DNA of 55,651 nucleotides from Chloroflexota bacterium (GTDB lineage Bacteria > Chloroflexota > UBA11872 > VXOZ01): positions 1-55,651 of the forward strand of contig JAJEAH010000018.1 in assembly GCA_022824225.1 (NCBI GenBank), given 5' to 3'. The notes below the pieces were generated by a model, which was not told the origin of the DNA, searched no databases, and saw only the letters and a list, made by a program, of their open reading frames with translations. Both the position numbers and the translations under genes were made by a program. Shown one piece after another: positions 50,499 through 55,651 of this stretch. How positions within the stretch are numbered: the first letter of the stretch is position 1; the number at the start of each line of letters is the position of its first letter.

Positions 50499-51701
50499 TC
50501 ACCCGTCCGTGTCCACTCGCGGGTACGGCAAACGGCGGCGCATGGCGGCGTAGAGGCCGAACCCGCCCAGGAGCAGCACGCCGTCCACCAGAAAGACGCC
50601 GGAGAGGGAAAGCGAGGCCACCATGCCGCTGGCCACCCGGCCGAAGGCGCTGCCACCGAGGCTGACGCTCGTGAGCAAGCCGAAACCCGTACCCCGGCGT
50701 TCCGGCGGCACGAACGGCTCCGCCGCAGTATAGACCAGCGCCGGGATCGTGCCGGTAAAGAACGAAAGCAGCGGGCGGAACACAAGCAAGTGCCACAATT
50801 GGCTGGCGAGAAACAGCGGCACACAGACGACGGCGGCGCCGATAAGTCCCGGCAGCACGGCAACGTGCGCCAGCCGCGCGGGCACAACTTTACCCACGAG
50901 GGCATTGGCCGCCACGAACGTGGCGGCGCTCAAGGCCGTGATCAACCCCACCATCGCCGCCACCCGATCCGGGGCCACGCCCAGCGTCTGCACGTAGAGC
51001 GGAATGATGGGGAGCGTGCTGCCCTCAGCGTAGAACGAGACCAACAGCACCAAGGCGAGCATCGACATCTGCGGCTGCGCCAAGATGAGTTGCCAGGGCG
51101 AGCCGGTGACGGCGGCGGGCTGGGTCGTCAGCCGCTCGCCGCCCGCGTACCAGAATACAATGATTACCGCCGCAAACCAGAAGAGCACTCCCGCCAAGAT
51201 GAAGACCGCGCGCAGGCCCAACGCCGAGGCCAACAGACCGCCAAGCACCGGCGCGATAATGACCGCGCCAAAATTCGCCATCTGCAGCCAACCGAACGCC
51301 CGCACCATGTGCTCGCGGGGCGCGTGCTCCGCTACGGCTGCCGAGAAGAACGTCCAATACACGCCGCAGACCCCAAAGAGAATGCGGCCCACGAGCAAAT
51401 GCCACGGATTTGTCGCAAGCGCCAGGGCCGCAATGGCAAACCCACCGGCCACGATGCCGATCAGGCCGAGGCGCTTCAGGCCGATGCGGTCGCCCAGCAG
51501 GCCCAGGTAGGGCACGGTCACCGTGGACGTGAGCGGCGTGACCGCCACCAGGACACCGCTCCATCGCGCGGCCAAGCCCACGTCCTGAATGCCAAGCTCT
51601 GCCATGTAGAGGGGCATGAACGGCAGGAACGCCGGCACGCCGACTTGCGCGATGAAGGCGGCCAGCAGCATGGGAAAGAGGCGGCGTTGCCACGATGTCA
51701 C
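50499..51701 (-). CDS. MFS family transporter
   Basis: GTG 51701 shares one base with the TAG stop of the MazG gene (TAGTG), so it is probably translationally coupled. It gives 400 aa with about 12 membrane segments. The MFS signature loop GLLGDRIGLKRLGLIG follows TM2, with RILFGVCGVYWTFFSAAVAE next. Substrate unknown; it resembles drug-efflux transporters more than sugar importers. The second gene of the MazG-MFS operon. Confidence 0.83.
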   Translation of the reverse strand: MTSWQRRLFPMLLAAFIAQVGVPAFLPFMPLYMAELGIQDVGLAARWSGVLVAVTPLTSTVTVPYLGLLGDRIGLKRLGLIGIVAGGFAIAALALATNPWHLLVGRILFGVCGVYWTFFSAAVAEHAPREHMVRAFGWLQMANFGAVIIAPVLGGLLASALGLRAVFILAGVLFWFAAVIIVFWYAGGERLTTQPAAVTGSPWQLILAQPQMSMLALVLLVSFYAEGSTLPIIPLYVQTLGVAPDRVAAMVGLITALSAATFVAANALVGKVVPARLAHVAVLPGLIGAAVVCVPLFLASQLWHLLVFRPLLSFFTGTIPALVYTAAEPFVPPERRGTGFGLLTSVSLGGSAFGRVASGMVASLSLSGVFLVDGVLLLGGFGLYAAMRRRLPYPRVDTDG

Positions 51702-53104
51702 TAGCGGGGGCAACTCCAAGGATTGCTGGTAGCCAGCTTGGCCTCTTCCCACAACGAGTCAAGCTTCTCTGCCGAGTAGTCGCTCAGATCGCTCCCCGCG
51801 CGGCGGGCGACGTCCTCCATGTAGGCAAAGCGCTGCCGGAATTTGCCGTTTGCCCCGCGCAGCGCTTCCTCCGCATCGATTTCGAGCCACTTCGCCACCT
51901 GCGCCAGCACGAACAGCACGTCACCGAATTCCTCGCGGCGATGTTCGGGGGTTTCAGCCTCTACCAGTTCGTCGATCTCTTCCCGCAGTTTCACCAGCAC
52001 GTCCTGCACGTCCGGCCAGTCGAAACCCACCTTGGCTACGGCCTTGCCGATAGCTTGCGCCGTTGCCAAGCCGGAGAGCGACCGCGGCACCCGGTCGAGC
52101 ACGGAATACCGTTCCTTGCCCCGGGCGGCGTGTTCCTGGCGCTTGATATGCTCCCAGTTGGCGAGGGCCTGCGCCGCGCTGCCGACGGCCTCGTCGCCAA
52201 ACACGTGAGGATGCCGCCGCACCAGTTTCTCGTTGATGGCGCGGACGACGTCCTCGAACGCAAAGTCGCCCTGTTCCTCCGCAACTTGGGCCTGGAAGTA
52301 GACCTGCAACAGCAGATCGCCCAGTTCCTCCCGCAATGCGTCCATGTCTTCCTCGTCCATGGCGTCCAGCACTTCCGCCGTTTCTTCCAGCAAGTGCCGT
52401 TTGAGGGTGTGCAGCGTCTGCTCCTGGTCCCACGGACACCCGTCCGGGGCGCGCAGGCGCGCCATGATCCAGCGCAGTGTTTCCGGGCTCTGCAAGCGTT
52501 CCAGCGGCGCGGCAGGAGGTATGTAGAGAATGTCGGGACTGAGGGTCAGCGCCTTGCGGAGCGGCAGAGTTTTCGGCCCGACGCCGTGCCCGTTTTCGCG
52601 GTACAGCAGGTGAACGTCGTGGACCGTGGGATACTGCCGCGCCAGATCGCGCAGCGCGCGGGGCGGCAGGTTGGCAGCCAAGACGAGGAGTCCGGCATCC
52701 GCCATGCCTCTCCCAAGGTCCGGGCCCGCCAGCACGGCATGCGGCGCGCCGTCCAGGTCCAGGCGGGTATAGGCCAACTCGAGTAGAGAAGGCGCGGCTT
52801 CCACCCGCACCTGCCATCCCGCCGCCGTCGCCTGCCGGTGCAGTGCGCGGGCCTGGCCGTCGTCGAGCATCGGGTGGCCGATAGCCACGTAGACGGCATT
52901 CTCGCCCACCGCGAGCAGGCCGCGAATGCTCGCCTCACCTGCAGCCCGCGCGCGCCCGCCAACTTGCCGCTGCATGAGCTGAATGAGCGGATGCTGCGGG
53001 TTGGCGGCAAGCAGCGGCGCATTTGATGTCAAGTGTGCAACCGCCGCAGCGGCAAGCTCGTCCTTGCCGCGCGGGTCAAGCCCAAGCAGGAGCAGTTGAG
53101 GCAT
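51701..53104 (-). CDS. mazG: YabN-like tetrapyrrole-methylase-MazG NTP pyrophosphohydrolase
   Basis: 467 aa. Residues about 1-210 are a degenerate tetrapyrrole (SAM-dependent) methylase domain (AVYVAIGHPMLDDGQARALH; LVLAANLPPRALRDLARQYP). A MazG domain follows (about 225-450) with LRAPDGCPWDQEQTLHTLKR, EETAEVLDAMDEEDMDALRE, ELGDLLLQVYF and the second EEIDELVEAETPEHRREEFG. The EExxE...ExxD acidic cluster binds Mg. It hydrolyses NTPs to NMP and PPi and removes damaged nucleotides. First gene of the MazG-MFS operon. Confidence 0.92.
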   Translation of the reverse strand: MPQLLLLGLDPRGKDELAAAAVAHLTSNAPLLAANPQHPLIQLMQRQVGGRARAAGEASIRGLLAVGENAVYVAIGHPMLDDGQARALHRQATAAGWQVRVEAAPSLLELAYTRLDLDGAPHAVLAGPDLGRGMADAGLLVLAANLPPRALRDLARQYPTVHDVHLLYRENGHGVGPKTLPLRKALTLSPDILYIPPAAPLERLQSPETLRWIMARLRAPDGCPWDQEQTLHTLKRHLLEETAEVLDAMDEEDMDALREELGDLLLQVYFQAQVAEEQGDFAFEDVVRAINEKLVRRHPHVFGDEAVGSAAQALANWEHIKRQEHAARGKERYSVLDRVPRSLSGLATAQAIGKAVAKVGFDWPDVQDVLVKLREEIDELVEAETPEHRREEFGDVLFVLAQVAKWLEIDAEEALRGANGKFRQRFAYMEDVARRAGSDLSDYSAEKLDSLWEEAKLATSNPWSCPR

Positions 53105-53245
53105 GGAGGAGTCCTTTCCCTGCGCGCCATTGTATCACGGGCCCAACACCGCCTCCCGACGGGCAGGAACCTCGTGCGCAGACGCAAGCGCAGCCCGAAA
53201 CCGTACCCTCAACCGGCGCGCGGGCCGCACCGCGAGCGCGGCACG

Positions 53246-53274
53246 TTGAAGGCTTGCACGTTACTGGGTAGAAT
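53246..53274 (+). promoter_or_regulatory. promoter for the glycine-cleavage genes
   Basis: TTGAAG (53246-53251), a 17-nt spacer and TAGAAT (53269-53274) point to gcvT, with a start near 53281. I found no glycine riboswitch between it and the ATG at 53329, and the leader is too short for one. Confidence 0.6.
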
Positions 53275-53328
53275 GAGCGTAGAAACGCATAGTAAAATCT
53301 ATCGTCCCACCGCAGGTTGCAGCGCCGC

Positions 53329-54435
53329 ATGACAACGCCACTCAAACGCACGCCCCTCTATGACACCCACGCCGCGGCTGGCGCGCGCATCGTGCCTTTC
53401 GCGGGCTGGGAGATGCCCGTGCAATACGCGGGCGTGATCGCCGAACATCAGGCCGTGCGCAACGCGGTGGGCCTGTTCGACATCAGCCACATGGGCATTC
53501 TGGACTTTGCCGGCAGCGGCGTTGCCGCGTTTCTGGACGGCATCCTCACCAACAAGGTCAGCGACCTGGCGCTCAACCAGATTCGCTATAGCCTGGTGTG
53601 CCGACCGGACGGCGGCGTGCTGGACGATGTGCTCATCTACCGGCTGCCCACACACTACCGGCTGGTGGTCAATGCCTCGAACACGGACAAGATCGTCGCG
53701 TGGCTGGAACACCAGAACACCAGCCAGCACTGGGAAATCGATATTGCGGTCGTCAACAGCGCCCTCGCGCTCCTCGCGGTGCAAGGGCCTGGCGCGCTGC
53801 CCTTGCTGCAGAGCATGGTAGAGGATGCCGATCTTGCCGGCGTGGGCTACTATCGCGCCACGCAGGGATTGTTCCTGGGCAATGAGATCGCCATCACGCG
53901 TACCGGCTATACCGGCGAGGACGGTTTTGAGTTGTTCGTGCCCGCCGCCGCCGCGCCGGAGGCCTGGGCCGCGTTGCTGGCGCATGGAGCTTCCCACGAT
54001 ATCGCGCCCGTCGGCCTAGGCGCCCGCGATACGCTGCGCCTGGAGGCCGCGTTGCCGTTGTACGGCCACGAGTTGGATGAAGCGACCACGCCCTACGACG
54101 CGGGCCTGAAGCGCTTTGTGCGCACCAAGGGCCGGAGCTTCGTCGGCAAGCAGGCGCTGCTGGCCGCGCGCAAGGCAGGCCCGAACAAAGAGCTGATCGG
54201 CTTGCACCTCATCGATCGCGGCATCGCGCGGGATGGGTGCCCCGTTGTTGTGAACGATACGGAAGTCGGCGCCGTTACCAGCGGCACGTTCAGTCCAACG
54301 CTGCAGAAGGCCATCGCCATGGCCTTCGTGGAACCGGGCGCGGCGCCGCCGGGCGCGACGGTCCAGGTGCGCATTCGCGCGCAGTTGCGCGGCGCGCAGG
54401 TCATAGCGCTCCCATTCTACCGGCGTGGGAGTTGA
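53329..54435 (+). CDS. gcvT: glycine cleavage system T-protein (aminomethyltransferase)
   Basis: ATG 53329 gives 368 aa (TTG 53317 is in frame, without a ribosome site). Conserved parts: PLYDTHAAAGARIVPFAGWE (about 8-27), VQYAGVIAEHQAVRNAVGLFDISHMG within about 29-54, and TGYTGEDGFELFVPA (about 191-205). The barrel end EATTPYDAGLKRFV matches. GcvT transfers the methylene of aminomethyl-lipoyl-GcvH to tetrahydrofolate. The gap to gcvH is 203 nt. Confidence 0.96.
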   Translation: MTTPLKRTPLYDTHAAAGARIVPFAGWEMPVQYAGVIAEHQAVRNAVGLFDISHMGILDFAGSGVAAFLDGILTNKVSDLALNQIRYSLVCRPDGGVLDDVLIYRLPTHYRLVVNASNTDKIVAWLEHQNTSQHWEIDIAVVNSALALLAVQGPGALPLLQSMVEDADLAGVGYYRATQGLFLGNEIAITRTGYTGEDGFELFVPAAAAPEAWAALLAHGASHDIAPVGLGARDTLRLEAALPLYGHELDEATTPYDAGLKRFVRTKGRSFVGKQALLAARKAGPNKELIGLHLIDRGIARDGCPVVVNDTEVGAVTSGTFSPTLQKAIAMAFVEPGAAPPGATVQVRIRAQLRGAQVIALPFYRRGS

Positions 54436-54638
54436 ATAGCGTGCCGCGTACCCAAGCGCCCTCTCGCCACGGCGCGATCCCGTCGGCAAACGCGGCGCCG
54501 CAGACCGCGCGCGCATGGCGATGGATTTCGACGAAAACACGTAGCGCATGACAAGTGAGATTCCCTCGTCCTTGCGGGCGGTGCGTCAACGCGCCCGCCT
54601 GATGAGACGGCTGCACCCCCACGGAGACGGAGAAGTAT

Positions 54639-55034
54639 ATGAACATTCCGGCTGAATTGTGCTACACCAAGGAGCACGAGTGGGCGCGCATGGAGGGCGA
54701 CCTGTGCGTCATCGGCATCACCGACTACGCCCAGGGCGAACTCGGCGACATCGTCTACGTCGAGTTGCCCCAGCCCGGCGACCACGTGGAGTTGATGGGC
54801 GAGTTTGGCGTGGTCGAGTCGGTCAAGACGGCTTCCGACCTCTATGCGCCGCTTGCCGGTGAAGTTGTAGCGGTGAATGAAGAACTTGAGGAAAACCCGG
54901 AACTGGTCAACGATTCGCCGTATGCAGACGGCTGGATGCTGAAACTCCGGCCCACGAACCTGGAAGAAGAATGGGCCACGCTGCTGGACGCTGAGGGCTA
55001 CAAAGCGGTGCTGGCCGACGCCGCCGCGCAGTAG
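54639..55034 (+). CDS. gcvH: glycine cleavage system H-protein
   Basis: 131 aa with GGAGA sites upstream of ATG 54639. The lipoylated Lys lies in FGVVESVKTASDLYAPL (about residue 67), and N-terminal CYTKEHEWARMEG and C-terminal DGWMLKLRPTNLEEE match the family. It carries the aminomethyl group between the P, T and L proteins. The gene is between gcvT and gcvPA. Confidence 0.97.
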   Translation: MNIPAELCYTKEHEWARMEGDLCVIGITDYAQGELGDIVYVELPQPGDHVELMGEFGVVESVKTASDLYAPLAGEVVAVNEELEENPELVNDSPYADGWMLKLRPTNLEEEWATLLDAEGYKAVLADAAAQ

Positions 55035-55353
55035 CGCGCCGCGCTATCGCGGTCTGCACGGCGGTTGCGCCGCGGCACACGCCCTGCGTCGCTAAGCCCT
55101 GTGAGCGGCAGCGCACGCCGGACGCGGCCACAGACTGTTGCCGGAGCCATCCTAACCGCGGCCGCTTCGTGGGGTTCCGCGATGTACTACTGCCGCCCAA
55201 CGACGGGGCAGACGTTGACGGCGGCACGGCGCCGGGCGCAAGGAGAGGCGGCAAGGACTTGCCGATTCGCGCGACCGGAGTTGCGTTCTTGGGTGCTGCA
55301 CCAATCCGGCACACATTTTTCACACTTGACTAGCGTTGCAATGAGAAGGCGCC
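55035..55353. other. 319-bp gap between gcvH and gcvPA
   Basis: No gene found. A TAGCGC-gcc-GCGCTA hairpin lies right after the gcvH stop. The large gap within an otherwise tight operon could hold a second promoter (TTGACT at 55326-55331, no clear -10). Confidence 0.45.
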
Positions 55354-55651
55354 ATGGACTACGTACCACACAGTGATGAAGACCGGGAGGCCATGCTGCG
55401 CGCCATCGGCGTGGCGAGCAGCGCGGAACTCTTCCACGACATTCCCGCGGACGTACGCCATCCCACACTCGACCTGCCGCCCGGCATGGCGGAACCAGAG
55501 GTCCTGCGGCACCTGCAAGAGTTGGCCCAGCAGAACGCGAATGTGCAGACCATGCCGAGTTTTCTGGGAGCCGGCAGTTACAACCACTTCATTCCCAGCA
55601 TCGTCAACGCTCTGATCCTGCGGGGTGAATTCCTGACCAGCTACACCCCTT
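55354..55651 (+). CDS. gcvPA: glycine dehydrogenase (decarboxylating) subunit 1, 5' part
   Basis: ATG 55354 opens a frame of 99 codons that runs off the right edge. It begins DYVPHSDEDREAMLRAIGVA and continues ELFHDIPADVRHPTLDLPPG, FLGAGSYNHFIPSIVNALIL and LRGEFLTSYTP, the N-terminal signature of GcvPA, the first half of the split P-protein. It decarboxylates glycine with PLP; the PLP lysine lies in the other subunit. The rest is outside the window. Confidence 0.93.
   Translation, partial: MDYVPHSDEDREAMLRAIGVASSAELFHDIPADVRHPTLDLPPGMAEPEVLRHLQELAQQNANVQTMPSFLGAGSYNHFIPSIVNALILRGEFLTSYTP

Noticed and set aside
53105-53328. Glycine riboswitch before gcvT
   Set aside because: The predicted transcript start at about 53281 leaves under 50 nt of leader, and no glycine aptamer motif is present.

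Overview
This 55.7 kb window is a GC-rich, densely packed bacterial chromosome segment, probably from a member of the Chloroflexota (Dehalococcoidia/SAR202-like or a related uncultured lineage). That placement is an inference. It rests on the split glycine dehydrogenase (a separate GcvPA start at the right edge), many small lipoproteins, an enolase-superfamily/SDR/TPP catabolic gene set, AIM24 and DUF164 genes, and abundant short palindromic intergenic repeats. A phylogeny of Rho, GcvT or DnaJ would settle it. I see no phage, plasmid, CRISPR array or complete insertion sequence.

Layout. 1-2.3 kb: a 40-bp tandem repeat, an MFS exporter and a repeat-rich gap. 2.3-9.9 kb: a zinc-ribbon protein, rho behind a long C-rich leader, a secreted Ig-like protein, PhoU, an APH-like kinase, a Tat-lipoprotein beta-propeller and RNase HI. 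10.5-21.4 kb: an A-type Fe-S-like protein with displaced cysteines, tmRNA (tag ANKHDFALAA), a LarA-like protein, a lipoprotein, a DUF164 zinc-ribbon protein, tRNA-Leu(GAG), an SDR, a hicAB-type locus whose toxin gene lacks a normal start, and the degV-tldD-pmbA operon. 21.9-29.1 kb: an epimerase, selD as a selenoprotein gene with in-frame UGA, a GNAT acetyltransferase, an unknown gene, a compact DUF6978 / DUF1828-DUF1829 / DUF4926 operon, AIM24 and an anchored membrane protein.

29.5-37.6 kb: an ABC exporter pair, then grpE-dnaJ-DNA methyltransferase-prmA with overlapping stops and starts, then a large alkaline-phosphatase-superfamily enzyme closed by a strong intrinsic terminator. 37.7-41.7 kb: a lipoprotein, two complementary XdhC-type genes, a HIT hydrolase and MtaB. 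41.9-47.6 kb: a likely catabolic set of epimerase, TPP enzyme and SDR, and a divergent enolase-superfamily dehydratase. 47.7-53.1 kb: a frameshifted lipoprotein gene, a PHP phosphoesterase, a galE with an in-frame repeat-like insertion, an MFS transporter and a MazG-type NTPase. 53.2 kb to the end: gcvT, gcvH and the start of gcvPA (glycine cleavage).

The most notable items are the UGA-containing selD, which ordinary gene calling truncates; the three-gene DUF6978/DUF1828-1829/DUF4926 operon, a candidate uncharacterised defence or toxin-antitoxin-like unit; the galE insertion that shares motifs with an intergenic palindromic repeat; and the A-type carrier homologue whose cysteines sit in the wrong place. 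At least three families of palindromic repeats fill the gaps. Several promoters appear to use an extended -10 (TGN-TATAxT) without a recognisable -35.
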